NCBI GenBank assembly: GCA_037951105.1
Contig: JBAMJV010010658.1
Location: forward strand, 1-64,000
Origin: Echinarachnius parma
Lineage: Eukaryota > Echinodermata > Echinoidea > Clypeasteroida > Echinarachniidae
DNA length: 64,000 bases
Reading direction: 5' to 3'
Below, piece after piece: positions 13,301-23,571 of this stretch. How positions within the stretch are numbered: position 1 is the stretch's first letter; each line of letters begins with the position of its first letter. Under the pieces are notes generated by a model, which searched no databases, had not been told where the DNA came from, and worked only from the letters and a program-made list of their open reading frames with translations. Position numbers and translations under genes: made by a program.

Positions 13301-16300
13301 AATGAAGAGTGAAATATACTGAACATTATTATCTACATGTATAACAAGAATTTTATCTTAGCCTAATTCTTGTCATAATCTTTCCAAGTAAACATATAAA
13401 TTGTGAGATATGAAGTGTCCTTGTAATCATAATAATAATAATGATAGAGATTAATAGTTATGTTCAACAATAATTTTCATTATATCTATAGTAAAAACAA
13501 ATCATAAGAACAACCAACCAAAAAATTACATGGGGCGACGGGCGATTCGCCCCCTAAACCTTTGAAATCGCCCCCGTGAGCCATGGCATGGGGGCAAAAA
13601 AAAAAAAAAATGGCCCTCGTGAAAAAAAAGTATTTTTTGGCCTGAGAACAACAATAATAATTATAAATAAACAGTACTCAGTTATTTTGTACATGTCTGG
13701 CATATTTGCCAGTAGTTACAAATTTGGACATAAACTAAAGGCTACAATTGAAAAGGCACTACATGACCATTATTAAATGTATAAGATGGTGTGACAATCA
13801 AATTGTTTTAATTTTTCTACCAACTTATTAGTGAACATTAAATCATGGGCCTGGCAGGGTCTTCTTAACAGTAAACTGCTCCATGCACTGGGGAGTGCAA
13901 TCAAAAGGTGCATGAAACTCGAATTGAAGGCATAGAGGTGGTAAACATACAAAGTATTTTCAGGTATCTAGCAGCAGAGTGAACATTGAAGCTAGGGCCC
14001 CTCGGAGCCTTCTTATCAGTAAACTGCTTCATGTACTGGGGGGCGGAGTCAAAGGGAGCAATTGATAAACTTACTGCAGCGTGAACATTGAAGCTAGGGC
14101 CCCTGGGAGCCTTCTTATCAGTAAACTGCTTCATGTACTGTGGGGCGGAGTCAAAGGGAGCATGGCAGGCAGGAGTCGACATCATCATGAAGAAAGGACA
14201 ATTCGCATCTTGCTTCTGGAGGAAGTCCATGGACCGATTATTCTGAAGAAAAAAAAAAAGACAAACTAAGGCCAAAAAAAAAAAATTGTTTGATTGGAGT
14301 AACGGGCAACCAAAAATTAGGGTAGGTCGGAAGGGATTTTTTCTTCTTTTTTTTTTTCTTTTTTTTTTCTTCGCACAAATACACAAAAACACACACATAA
14401 CACATCGCAATTGCAAATTCTATTGCAATTTTTTATTTATTTTTAAAAATTATTTTTGTTTTAAATAAAATTCAGAAAAAACCTCTAGGGTCGGTATTTT
14501 TAGGGGCGGGCGGGTTACGCCAATCCAACCATTTATTTTTCATGGCCTAATGGTGAAAGAGACAATTCAAATACATAACGCACTTCCTCTTTTTTTCAAT
14601 ATCACCCCTGAAAGCAAGTCAAATTTGTATTCACAATTGATCAACTAGATGATTGAACTTTGCTAAACATCTCAGCATATCCTAGCCTGTTTCAATATCA
14701 CCCCTGAAAGCAAGTCAAATTTGTATTCACAATTGATCAACTAGATGATTGAACTTTGCTAAACATCTCAGCATATCCTAGTCTCTTTACAGTGGTTTAA
14801 GGAATAAAGGTTATATTTTATAAATAAACACATTTTATATTACCCTATGATCATAAAATAACATACTAATCGTACATTTGATCCCTTTAGATGATCTGCT
14901 AGAGATTGGCAAATAAGAAGGCCAAAGGGTCCCTGACAATTCCTATTAAAAATAATGTTGGAATATCACAGGATATTGTCATTTATTACCCTAATATAAT
15001 CCACTCATACATACAATATACATATATGGTTGATACATGCACATCCTGACAATGTGTTCAATATGGGGATATCATTAAGGTCAAATCTTAATTTAAAATA
15101 AATAAATATAAAAAAGAGTAGAAAACTTACGATGATATCCGTAAGGTAGTCCTTATGATAGTCGTCTCCATGCTTCTCCTCCTCACCATTCACTGACAAG
15201 GAGTAGTTGTAGTATTTGGAATTATATTGCTAGAGGAGAGAAAGAAAACAAAATGGAGGATATCAACTATTGAACACTGTAAAATATTCACTAACCAGTT
15301 ACTTGCTGTATCTTGAAATTGAATTGCTGTGAGCAAGAAACAATGATAATAATAATAATCATGGACATTTGCATCTATAACGCATATATTGCAAAAAGCC
15401 CCTCAGCTTAAAATATTAACATGAAATTAACAAATCTAAATTAAAGGGTATAGACATATGTGTGTATATACACAAAGAAATGATGGAAAGCAACTATTAA
15501 ACACTGTAAAATAGTTACTTACTTCTAGTTTCTCAAATTATATTGATGCAAGAAAAGAAGAATTTAAGCATATAACCTATAAAATAATCACAATATGATG
15601 GAAGAAAGAAAAACACCAATGCACTGTCAAATATTTGCATACTCTACTCAGACAAAGAGTTATACTTATTGATAATGAAAACATAACTAAGTGCACACTT
15701 GTTAAATGATTCAGTTTGTTGAGGCAGCCGGTTCTGGGGATATAGTTTGGTGCACTCAAATATAAATAGTCTGATTTGACTGAAATCAGTTGCCTAACCA
15801 GGCCACCAGGAAATTTTGCAATTTAAGAGAGCCTTGCGTAGATCTGGGCTTGAAATAAGCAGTGGATGTCTGAACAAAAAAACATACGGCTTCAAGCGTG
15901 TCTTTATTCAGGGTTCACCAAGTTCCAGTTTCATGTCATCAACATTTTAAAAGGTTTTGATCTAACTTGCCTTGGATCAGATTATCAGAAGAAAAGTTTT
16001 CTTTAGTACTAACAATTTTAAACTGAGGAACAAAATGTGGGAAATGAATAAATAAACAAATGAATAAATTATAAAATGAATACATACAAATATATGAATA
16101 AAACCATTAATTTTCTTGTTGTGAGAATGATACATACCAATCCAATCCACTGGTCCCAGCCTGGGGGGATGTGTGCAATTCCACCAACTTTGGGACTTCC
16201 ATACTAACACAAGGAAAAAAGAGGGAAAATAAACATTGTTAAATTAAGAACTAAATATTATTATGTGCTTTTAACTTGTGCTTCCAGGAACTGGGTGGGC

Positions 16301-19300
16301 TATGAGTCTATGGGGATTTCAGAATCTTGAAGTGAACAGGTTAATTTTGCATTCATTCATGACGATATATTTATATAAAATGCTGATCAATAAAACGCTG
16401 GAATGCTTTAAGTCTTTCAGTCTCATCGTGGTTTTAATTAAAGATAGCAAAAATCAACTCTTCAAACTACAAAGATCATTGAAACAGAAAAACCCACTCA
16501 ATTTACATGTAAATAAAATTCAAATAAAGGCATATATCTGTACTAGTAGCATGTAGCCTGGTGAGCAAATTATGCTAAATAAACCTTTTTTGCTAAAATG
16601 ATTATTGGTTCAACCTGTTTTTGTTTGTGTTTTTTTGGGGGGAGGGGGAGGGGGTAAATAACTCATTTAATCATTAATTTTCAAGTAGGTCATAATCAGG
16701 AATCTGGTCTTGGTCAGAATTTGTTAATAAGGGCAAGACAACATAAAGGGGGTAAAAGAGCAATGAAAATGGAAGTAACACAACCTTATCTCTTCTCAAA
16801 TATGTGACGTCTTCAAAGTAAACACTAGTTGTTTGTCAAGTTTCTAGACACATCACAGTGCATAGGATGTTTATGTGAAACCAGAAATTTATCACGCAAA
16901 GGCCTCATGTTGTCAAGTGTATCTTGAAACAGTCCATACAATAACATCTTTTTCTTTTTTCATGCGGAGGAAATAAAATGTGAAACCAGTCATTTGTCAA
17001 GTGTTTTTTAAAACTGTCCATACAACAATTTATGTTCCTTTTGTCATGCTTTCATGACTATATTTGTAATAGCAATGTACAAATGCACTGAGGCTATATG
17101 GAAGTTTTAGTTTAATGAATGTCAGTTTCAATTTCCAAAGACATCTTTGATTTTGTTTGTTGATAAGTAGCATCAGTTGTCCATTTAATTAGATTGCATT
17201 TCACAGACATCATAATTGTATGCAACTAAGAACTCACATTTTTACAAATAGTACAAATCCCATAAATGTAAATGAAAGAATGTGATCAACTTGATCAGAT
17301 TTGCTAAACAGCAACTGCAACAACCACAAGGCAAACAAACTACATTAATATGTGAGCCTAGTATCAGACGTAAATTATCATTAAAGGGGAAACAAACTGT
17401 GGCATGTTCGCTTACTGTTACTGATAAGTGCATAATTCATGTCACTTCTAATCGTATATTTCCTCTTGGGTATCAATAATTATGGAAATAATTAATGTTT
17501 TTGAAACTACTATTATCTGTTTTACTGAACACTGTAGGCTGCCATGTTTTTCCAACTGTACCATATGAAACGTCATCTGACCTTGCACTAACAAAAGCAG
17601 GTTACATAACCACTGACATTGCAGCAAATTCTACAACAGTAGTTACATTACCTGCTTTTGTTAGTGCACTGTCAGATGACGTTTCTGCGGTACTGTTAAA
17701 AAACATGGCAGCCTCCAGTGGTAAGTCAAAACAGTTGATAGTGGTTTCAAAAACATTGATTATTTCGTTCCCCTTTAACAAGGCCTTCTTTTACGATACA
17801 TTTTAAGTATCAAGTAATAAATACATTAACAACATTTTGCTTTTCATCACTCTACATCTAGAACATACATGTCTATGATGGAAGTAAATGTGCTCTTTGG
17901 CCCCCTAAAAGAAAAGCTTTTGGGAAAGTCCAAGGTATTTGTTCCCAAGGGGGTGAATTTTCATCTTCACCCATCGAGTGAAACTTGATGTCATTTTAAA
18001 GCTAAGATATTGAATTTTAATAATTTGAAAACAAAAATTAAAAACTTGTCTCCAATAAGTAGAAACAATCAAATATATTTGCATAAAATGTAAATCACCG
18101 TAACACGTGGGACATCTGAATTAAAGACAAATTAAATCATATTTAAAATGCTTGTAATGATTATTTACTTATTATTGGCTTGACCTGATGTCATTACCAG
18201 AAGGAAGTTGGATTATGATTTTCAGCTTGTTATCTCATTCAATATGCAAATAAGATGCGTTCCAAAATTAGCATGTCCCACGCGTTACATTTTTACATCT
18301 TATTATTTCGATTACTCGTTAATCAAAAGGTTTATTTTTCTGGAACTCTACAAAGTTCTAATTTACCTTGGGGGACATCCATAACATAGCAACAAAAAGT
18401 TATCACATTTACCTAATTAGCATAAATCAATAATTAGACTTTGTCACGCGTGGGACATTTTGTAACGCGTGGGACAATCTATACAGTAAAGCATTTGGGT
18501 TTTTGAAAATCTTGTTTTGGCCTATTGGCTTATTTACGATCATTCCGTAACACACGAGGATATTTGCCTGCCACTTTACAAGTTTTTTCTTTGAAGTCTT
18601 GCGCAACTTTTGAGACCAAATTCATGACAAACAACTGTACCCTTACAAAGGCACATGACTTTTTCGAAGTGGAAGTCAATCTGGAAATTGCATAATTTTG
18701 TGATTTATGTACAAATCCTATGGAAAAAAGTGTTTTTTTATAGGATTGATTATAACTCAATAATTTCTCATTTAAATCACTGCAAATAATTAATATTAGG
18801 ACAAATATTGTTTGACAGTGGTGAATAATTGATTTCATAAAAAAAAAATGTAAAAATGGAAGTTGAAAAACAAAGAAATACATAAATAAAATATTAGTTT
18901 TTGCAACTTTTGTTTTTAAATGTTGTTAGGAAATGTCATAAAGAACATTTATGCATAAGATGAGCATTTTCCAACCTCAAATTCTTGATATATCTATAAT
19001 AAGGGCAAATTGGGGGTGGGCCTATGTAAAACACATGGTAGAAAAATGTCCCACGCGTTACAATACAATTTTTTTTTTAATTGACGATGTGTGAAACTCT
19101 AAAGTTTTGAGATGATGAAATTTCATATTCTGGTAGAGCACAAGATGCACATTAAGACCATACCAAGCATGTTTTGATATTGTATATAAATTCAGAGGAA
19201 TTCACATTCAAAGTCAACGTTAAAAAATACCAACTTTTTCTGGTCCCACGCGTTACGCTATCAAAAAGTCGCATAAATTATTAATGCATGGTGGATTTCA

Positions 19301-21478
19301 AAATTTGTTTTGGCATTTGATAGAATTTGATCCAAAGAATCTAAAATGTAAAACAAATTGGTGTTTCAATATTTCTTATAAGAGTAAGCTCTCTTTTTCG
19401 CTCTGATGTCCCACGCGTTACAGCTACAAAATAGCTTGGACTTGCCCTTTTAGGGAGAGCCCTGAAGAGCCTTACCTGGTTGAGGTATTTGCCAGCAAAG
19501 AAGGTGGTATATCCAGCTTTCTTCACGTACGTCGCAATGGTCTTCTTCTCTGGGCCCTGTTGCCAGGCAACGCTGCTGCAGTTGCCATCAATGGAGTTGT
19601 TCATGGCGCCATGGTTGTGGATGTAGTTCCCTGTCAGGATGCTAGACCGACTCGGACAACACAGGGGGCTGCTTGTAAACTGTGGAAGCAAATTCATTGC
19701 CACATCATCAACATGTGCAGGACATAAAGCAATGGCCCAGGTGCTAATGTCCACAATAAACTGTTATTTGCCGACTAGAAACTCTTGTATTACCCAACAA
19801 AGAATTGAGCTACAAGTACAAGGCACTGTTGATTGTGGTTATTCACGGGTACCCGAAGTTTAAATAATTCTGCCAGTCAGAAACTCATTTTCATAATTTA
19901 TTTAAGCTTCTTCTTTCTTGTTGCGATGCTCCCAGAAAAAAGGCAAGATTGAAGTGCAATGCCGCGAGCACCAGCAGGAGATCAGTTGGAGTGGGTCGTA
20001 GACCATCATGTTGCCTAATTCTTCAGAAATGCTATTAAAATCTAGTCTAAATAAACAACCATCTTTTAAATTAAAATTAAAATACACATTTTGTGACTCA
20101 CCATATTATTGAATGTCATTCCTTGTTTCCCCAGCAGACTGAGGGTGTTGGCCATTGGGGTCTGAAAAAAAAAAAAAAACACACACACACCTAAAATTAA
20201 AACTGTAAATCATAAATGTGCTAGATCTGCAAGCGTATTCAGCACAGTGCTAGTGCCTATCTAGTATCTTGTTCACTACATTTAAATTATAATACATGTC
20301 CAATTAGATTCTAGATCTAGTTAAATACTTCATAAATGGCAAAATATTTCTTAAATAGTTGCAGAGCAGGGCAGGTCCAAGCTTTTGTCCCCTCTGGGGG
20401 TCAAATTTCATCTTTATGTATATATAACAAACTATACATCATTTTAAAGCTGAAACTATGAATTTTATGAATCTGATAAAAAAAATAAAAATTTATCAAA
20501 ATACGAAGAATGCCAAGGTCACGAACTACGATTTGTATTAATTAGCGTGACGTACGGGACATTACATTTTTATTTTTGTATCTCATTTGAATTATCTTTT
20601 TCAAATTAAATATCTCAGGACATGTAGACCATCATGCTAGAAAATAGGAAAAAAATATAAAAACTTTCAAAATTAATTAATTATGCAAATGAGGTAGGGT
20701 CCAAAGTGTGATGTCCCGTACGTCACAATTTTGAACATAATTTGTTTAATTTTAACTACGAAAATAATTATTTTTTTTTAAAGATATTCTAGGAAGTTCT
20801 AATTTAGATGAATACCTAACAAAAATAGGTTTAACAAAAATTTAAAAAATTCTGTGTTGATTACATAATCAAATTAAGAAATGTGACGTACGGGACAAGT
20901 GTGTGACGTACGGGACAACCCCATATAAAACCACTGCAAGATGTGAAAAAGAAAATGACCAAAAGGTATACAGGGATATATGAACATTCCAACTGGGTCC
21001 CTTCTAGGAATTTACTTGTACTACTGAATTTGATGTAATTACCGTAAAACTCCGTGTATAAGACGCACTTTTTTTCTGTCGGAAAATTTTCAAAGTGGGG
21101 GGTGCGTCTTGTACACAGGTACAGCAACAAAAAAAAATTTGAATTTTTGTTGGGACACCCTGTATTCATGTTTAATGCATATTACACTGGTCTAGGGCAT
21201 GACAAGAGCTTGATATAAAGGGGAACATTTATCAAAATATACCTTTTTTCTACATAAATGATAGTGGTTAGCAAAACAAAATGCAAGTTTTTAAGCAGTA
21301 ACACTGCTACTAATTGAATATTCAGATATTCATGAGTAGCAGCACTCATTTAATATTCAATTTTCTAAACAGTGGTTCTACATTTTTCTCAACAAAAAAG
21401 TTATTAATGAATTTAGTGTTTTGCATATTTAATGAGCATTGCTACCTCATGAATATATGTATATTCATGAAAAAAAAT

Positions 21479-21510
<32 letters not shown>

Positions 21511-23571
21511 GATTTTTTTTTTTTTTTTTTTTTAGAAAGTTGGGGGTGCGTTTTATACACGAGTGCGACTTATACACGGAGTTTTACGGTAGTCTTCAAG
21601 CCAGACCCCTGGTATTATCAACTTTGGTATTTTGCCAGTTGATGTCCCAAACATTGGCAGGATGCAAATATGTAAATCATAATAGTGTACTTGTTCCTGG
21701 AATGAGTCTAATGAAATGATATGGTAGTAGATGCACCATAAGCTGGCTTTTACAACTCATAGATGCTGCAAGCAAGAATAATTTTTTGACGGGGGTGTGC
21801 CGCACGGAACTCTGAAATGGGGGTCTGAAGAGCTAACTACAAGCACAAAATATAGGGTCTTTGGAGCTAGAAAATCCCTTAAATGCACAAAATATCGGGT
21901 CTTTGGAGCTACAAAATCCCTCAAACGCACAAAATATAGGGTCTTTGGAGCTACAAAATCCCTGAAAGGGGAGTGAAGGGGTCTAAGGAGCAGACTTAAA
22001 CTACAAAATACATAGACTCGGAGATTCCAAATACCTACGGAAACCCTCAAAAAGGCTCAAATTGTGGTCCAAGGACTAAGGAGCCGAACTAGAAGAAGAA
22101 TAATGGATTTGGCGCTACTCAAATACAAAGCCAAGTCATTCCGGGGGTCTATGGAGCCAAACTAGAAGAAGAATAAAGGATTGTCGCTACTCAACTACCT
22201 AGTCTTTTAAGCGGCACATACCCGTCTTACATTATACATGAGTGCCCCCTGTGTTTCAATCAAGTTTAAATAAAAGTTTTCAAGTTCATCTTCTTCATTA
22301 ATTTTCATTTAAATACATTAAGCAATGTTGAATGGAATGGATGAAAGAAATGAGAAAAGAAGCATGACTGCACATGATAGATGTGTGTATGAATGTAATT
22401 CAAATTTTGTTTCTTTATTAAAGTAATATTTTTATTGATTTACCTCATAAATTAACTCAGAGAATATTAAGTAATGGTCAGAGGATTTAATTGGGTTCTA
22501 AAACACTCTAATTGTCACTGATTTAAGTTAAAATTGTTCACATTGAACAAATTTTGACGAAAATTCTTCATTTCAATGAATTTTCCCATAGGGAAAAGTT
22601 GTCCCGTACGTCACATACACACATTTATGTTTTGGTATATTACATAACAACGAAAGGTCAGAAAAATATGGTAATACTTGTGATTAATGCTTTATTCCAT
22701 AATGAATTAAGATATCAGTACCATAAATCTCATAACTTAATAAATTCAGAGAACTTTTACGATGAACTTATTTTTGAAAAAGTCAGAAATTCTCTGGTCC
22801 CGTACGTCACGCAGCACATTAATTACATTAAAAATTAATTTAAGAATTGGTCAGAACTAAAACTTTCCACAAATGAACTAGCCCATAATAGCCACAGACT
22901 CATACCAAAAGATAGCCATATAAATAATTTCATCCATTGTTATTTCTTGTTTAAAGTCTCTGAATGTCCCGTACGTCACAATCCAAATAGCTTGGACCTG
23001 CCCAGCAGTGATCTTTTCACTTTCATACAGCACAATCTAAAATCTGAAAGTGAATTTGAAAGAAAAGGTGATTAAAGGATGACAAGGTGGCAATCCATTC
23101 CGAGACATGCCCATGAGGAAAGCCATTAATTACTTGAACTTGAGTGGTTTTTACCAAGATATCTTTTCAGATATTATTTGGACACCGCTTTCTGCATTTT
23201 GATTTATTTTGGCAGACAAAATTACAAAAGTAACTAACTGAGCTCTTCACGACATACACTCAGTCTCAGATAAACACCAGAAATGTGAATCATTATAGAC
23301 AAAATTTTAAAACTGAACTCACAATAGCTCCCATTGTAACGTCCTGATCATCCGTGAGAATAAACACAATATTCGGTTTATCAATATTCGCTTGCTGCTT
23401 CTTTTCATAGGGCGGAACCCCATTGTTGCCCACCGGGCGGTTCGGGGTAGGTTTGGTGCCGTGTGCCGCTGGAGATGAAAGCGTCGCTGCAGTGTCGAGG
23501 AACAGAAATATTACGACGAAAAGCCCACCGATCGTGGCTCTTTTCAGTCCTAAATTTGATGATCCTGCCAT
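4532..23571 (-). CDS. GNS: N-acetylglucosamine-6-sulfatase, whole gene (12 exon positions)
   Basis: The enzyme removes 6-sulfate from N-acetylglucosamine ends of heparan and keratan sulfate in the lysosome. Exons in transcript order: 23323-23571, 20102-20161, 19476-19679, 16138-16203, 15131-15229, 14075-14242, 13188-13270, 12646-12764, 11902-12104, then 11047-11157 or 8539-8676, then 7794-7904 or 6775-6885, then 4532-4720. All joins use GT/AG and keep phase, giving 562 aa (or 553 with the shorter tenth exon), against about 552 aa for human GNS as recalled. Seen in the protein: an N-terminal hydrophobic signal, metal-binding TDDQD at about 73-77, the formylglycine signature CCPSR at 110-114, GKYLN at about 166-170, SDNG at about 343-346 and DKRQLYEFD at about 357-365. 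DNG and [12 protein letters not shown] favour GNS over the extracellular SULF enzymes. The duplicated exons and ghost copies are listed separately. Confidence 0.92.
5109..5201. mobile_element. TTAACCCATT MITE, copy 3
   Basis: TTAACCCATTCAGGACTGGT to GTCCTCAATGGGTTAA, inside GNS intron sequence upstream of the last exon. Confidence 0.75.
5669..6211. mobile_element. TTAAAGGGGTAGT TIR MITE
   Basis: TTAAAGGGGTAGTTTAGTTT and AAAACTGTACTACCCCTTTA then A. It lies in the GNS intron between exons 11b and 12. Confidence 0.75.
6215..6890 (-). repeat. tandem array of GNS exon 11b with flanking intron
   Basis: Three head-to-tail units of unequal length: an intact unit with exon 11b (6698-6890), a decayed unit (6456-6697, exon echo at about 6522-6608) and an older partial unit (about 6320-6455). 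Shared landmarks are CCCCTGTAGAT, TTTATCCTNGGCACAA, CAAGTCATCNAATTTATTC and AACATAAAAATATGT. The decayed units have lost the reading frame. Confidence 0.75.
6775..6885 (-). CDS. GNS: GNS alternative exon 11b
   Basis: A 111-nt phase-0 exon coding [20 protein letters not shown] and YCNFQDDE, with CTTAG acceptor and GTACTT donor. It is slightly closer to human GNS (CFP-CVCED--NNTY-CVRT) than 11a. Two decayed copies follow at 6456-6697 and 6320-6455. Use of one exon or the other is inferred; including both would also keep frame. Confidence 0.8.
7794..7904 (-). CDS. GNS: GNS alternative exon 11a
   Basis: A 111-nt phase-0 exon coding [18 protein letters not shown] and YCEFSDSE, with ATTCAG and GTACAA borders. 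It matches human CFPDCVCEDAYNNTYACV. It has exactly the length and phase of exon 11b and agrees with it at 20 of 37 residues. Confidence 0.82.
8335..8447 (-). pseudogene. ghost copy of GNS exon 10b
   Basis: Minus-strand reading gives QSSSKGK, then [14 protein letters not shown], then GYEGC, aligning with [19 protein letters not shown] and GYTGC of exon 10b. The tryptophan of PWR is replaced by a TAG stop and a second TAG follows HA, so it cannot serve as a coding exon. Confidence 0.8.
8539..8676 (-). CDS. GNS: GNS alternative exon 10b
   Basis: A 138-nt open exon (46 aa), phase 0 on both sides, coding [20 protein letters not shown] and ending [10 protein letters not shown], with TGCCAG before it and GTAAGC after it. 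It follows exon 9 in frame just as exon 10a does. A decayed copy lies downstream at 8335-8447. Confidence 0.8.
8690..9180 (+). repeat. purine-rich (GA) tract of about 490 bp
   Basis: The plus strand is mostly A and G (GAGGGAGGATAGG, GAGAAAGGAGGG, AAGGGAGGGAGACAG). Open frames across it reflect skewed composition only. It lies in the intron just upstream of exon 10b. Confidence 0.7.
9181..10540. other. intron stretch with no recognised feature
   Basis: AT-rich intron between GNS exons 10a and 10b. Apart from the poly(A) run I see nothing to annotate. Confidence 0.5.
10291..10329 (+). repeat. poly(A) run
   Basis: About 39 A with no LINE or SINE body recognisable on its 5' side. Possibly a worn retroposon tail or simple slippage. 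Confidence 0.7.
10541..11041. mobile_element. foldback element beside GNS exon 10a
   Basis: The left arm ATCTCAAGATGGCAGTCAAG, CCTTCATACTC, AACTCTGTTCCATTT is mirrored at 10970-11041 (AAATGGAACAGAGTTGGC, GAGTATGAGGGGTTA, GGCCATCTTGGAT). The right arm overlaps the exon 10a array landmark. Confidence 0.6.
11019..11540 (-). repeat. three-unit tandem array of GNS exon 10a
   Basis: The landmark GATAG(A/T)GTC(A/G)GCCA occurs at 11019, 11211 and 11405 (192 and 194 bp apart). The first unit holds intact exon 10a. The second (exon echo about 11239-11345) keeps CCAATGTGGGC and the TTATGTGTAAGACAT donor but has lost frame. The third (about 11430-11530) is more worn. Confidence 0.75.
11047..11157 (-). 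CDS. GNS: GNS alternative exon 10a
   Basis: A 111-nt open exon, phase 0 on both sides, coding [20 protein letters not shown] and ending GCKGTIGLC, between a CCATAG acceptor and a GTAAGA donor. It aligns with human [20 protein letters not shown] and with exon 10b (shared VPWR, VLIEH, GE). It keeps candidate N-glycosylation sites NRT and NTT that 10b lacks. It is the first unit of a three-unit tandem array (spacing 192 and 194 bp) whose other two units have decayed. Using 10a gives 553 aa. Mutually exclusive use with 10b is inferred. Confidence 0.75.
11902..12104 (-). CDS. GNS: GNS exon 9
   Basis: A 203-nt exon coding [30 protein letters not shown] and [13 protein letters not shown], ending [11 protein letters not shown], phase 0. 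It holds the conserved active-site lysine near residue 358. Acceptor TTTTAG, donor GTTAGT. Two alternative exons can follow in frame. Confidence 0.9.
12646..12764 (-). CDS. GNS: GNS exon 8: SDNG metal site
   Basis: A 119-nt exon coding [15 protein letters not shown] and [13 protein letters not shown]. The DNG (about residues 344-346) is the second metal-binding motif of sulfatases. DNG rather than DHG fits GNS. Acceptor CCACAG, donor GTGAGA. Confidence 0.92.
12974..13075. mobile_element. short foldback related to the TTAAAGGGG elements
   Basis: TACTGTTACTGATAAGTGC, then AATTCATGTCACTA, is followed by the inverted TAGTGACAGG, then AATTATGCATATATCAGTA. The outer part matches the ends of the larger elements at 17381 and 40993, so this is probably an internally deleted relative. 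Confidence 0.6.
13188..13270 (-). CDS. GNS: GNS exon 7
   Basis: An 83-nt exon coding [16 protein letters not shown] and [11 protein letters not shown], ending two bases into the next codon. Acceptor CCTAG, donor GTCAGT. The join rebuilds FRKRWRTLL, as in human FRKRWQTLL. Confidence 0.9.
13840..14062 (-). pseudogene. two ghost copies of the 3' half of GNS exon 6
   Basis: 13967-14062 repeats [20 protein letters not shown] and GPSFNVH almost exactly but has no acceptor and lacks the GT donor. 13840-13920 is older ([13 protein letters not shown], then a stop before FNVH). Both lie downstream of the real exon in the intron. Confidence 0.85.
14075..14242 (-). CDS. GNS: GNS exon 6
   Basis: A 168-nt phase-0 exon (56 aa) containing [20 protein letters not shown] and [12 protein letters not shown], with CTTCAG before it and GTAAGT after it. 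Human GNS has [20 protein letters not shown] here. The 3' half is duplicated twice downstream as ghosts. Confidence 0.9.
14267..14549. mobile_element. small TIR element (MITE-like) in GNS intron 5
   Basis: The left end TAAGGCCAAAAAA, then GATTGGAGTAACGGGC, is mirrored by the right end GCGGGTTACGCCAATCC, then CATGGCCTAA. TA flanks are compatible with a mariner-type target duplication. There is no coding capacity. Confidence 0.6.
14594..14784. repeat. near-identical 96-bp tandem duplication in a GNS intron
   Basis: Two adjacent copies beginning TTCAATATCACCCCTGAAAG and ending AGCATATCCTAG differ at only one or two bases, so the duplication is recent. It contains no exon sequence that I can see. 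Confidence 0.9.
15131..15229 (-). CDS. GNS: GNS exon 5
   Basis: A 99-nt phase-0 exon (33 aa) with [13 protein letters not shown] and [14 protein letters not shown], very close to the same stretch of human GNS. Acceptor CTCTAG, donor GTAAGT. Remnants of its 5' end recur just downstream in the intron at 15300-15555. Confidence 0.9.
15300..15555 (-). pseudogene. remnants of GNS exon 5 acceptor region
   Basis: The exon 5 start and its upstream intron (AATTATATTGCTAGAGGAG, then AACTATTGAACACTGTAAAATA) recur as GAAATTGAATTGCTGTGAG near 15320-15340 and as CAAATTATATTGATGC plus AACTATTAAACACTGTAAAATA near 15490-15550. These are short decayed copies. Confidence 0.55.
16138..16203 (-). CDS. GNS: GNS exon 4
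   Basis: A 66-nt phase-0 exon coding YGSPKVGG and [12 protein letters not shown], matching YGAPDAGG--HVPLGW in human GNS. It is bordered by TTAG and GTATGT. Confidence 0.88.
17381..17778. mobile_element. TTAAAGGGG foldback MITE
   Basis: It begins TTAAAGGGGAAAC and ends GTTCCCCTTTAA. Interior arms are inverted around AACAAAAGCAGGTTAC / ACCTGCTTTTGTT and CTGCCATGTTTTT / AAAACATGGCAG. The TTAA ends fit a TTAA-targeting superfamily such as piggyBac or Kolobok. It has no open frame. Confidence 0.75.
17922..19447. mobile_element. GGGC-TIR DNA element 1 with GTCCCACGCGTTAC array
   Basis: The right end ATAGCTTGGACTTGCCC is the inverse of the left GGGAAAGTCCAAGGTATTT, with TTTT as a possible 4-bp target duplication. 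Seven copies of GTCCCACGCGTTAC (one or two with single changes) lie at 18100(-), 18275(+), 18443(-), 18462(-), 19048(+), 19243(+) and 19408(+), with a worn eighth at about 18546(-). No transposase frame is seen. It inserted in GNS intron 3 close to exon 3. Layout matches elements at 20369 and 45620. Confidence 0.85.
19476..19679 (-). CDS. GNS: GNS exon 3: catalytic formylglycine site
   Basis: A 204-nt phase-0 exon (68 aa). It holds [15 protein letters not shown], whose first cysteine (residue 110) is the one converted to formylglycine in this family, followed by NYIHNHG and ending FFAGKYLNQ. Borders are CCACAG acceptor and GTAAGG donor. A DNA element ends at 19447, only 28 bp beyond the donor. 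Confidence 0.93.
20102..20161 (-). CDS. GNS: GNS exon 2
   Basis: This is a 60-nt phase-0 exon coding [20 protein letters not shown], with TTTCAG before it and GTGAGT after it. It matches the TP-L---G--GMTF stretch between the metal site and the catalytic cysteine of human GNS. Confidence 0.9.
21042..21589. mobile_element. TA-flanked TIR MITE nested in element 2
   Basis: Left end CCGTAAAACTCCGTGTATAA and right end TTATACACGGAGTTTTACGG are inverted copies flanked by TA, as in mariner-type insertions. The inside holds two long A/T runs near 21485-21533 and no frame. Confidence 0.85.
21757..22230. repeat. 43-bp tandem repeat and related phrases
   Basis: The unit GCACAAAATATAGGGTCTTT then GGAGCTACAAAATCCCT occurs three times at about 21843-21968. 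Looser phrases (GGGGTCTAAGGAGC, GGGTCTATGGAGCC) follow to 22160. No gene is seen here. Confidence 0.8.
23323..23571 (-). CDS. GNS: GNS exon 1: start codon, signal peptide, first metal-binding Asp pair
   Basis: The ATG at 23571 opens an 83-codon exon ending ATGGGAGCTATT before a GTGAGT donor, phase 0. Residues about 14-27 ([12 protein letters not shown]) form a hydrophobic core fitting a signal peptide or anchor. [11 protein letters not shown] near the end is the first sulfatase motif and supplies calcium ligands at about residues 74-75. Confidence 0.9.

Larger units (their letters stand above)
20369..23003. mobile_element. GGGC-TIR DNA element 2 with GTCCCGTACGTCAC array
   Basis: Ends are GGGCAGGTCCAAGCTTTTG and CAAATAGCTTGGACCTGCCC, with AGCA on both sides as a 4-bp target duplication. 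Seven exact copies of GTCCCGTACGTCAC lie at 20547(-), 20713(+), 20883(-), 20903(-), 22601(+), 22797(+) and 22966(+). Distances to the ends agree with element 1 within about 10 bp, while the motif differs. The middle holds a nested TA-flanked MITE (21042-21589) and a 43-bp tandem repeat. It lies in GNS intron 1. Confidence 0.87.
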
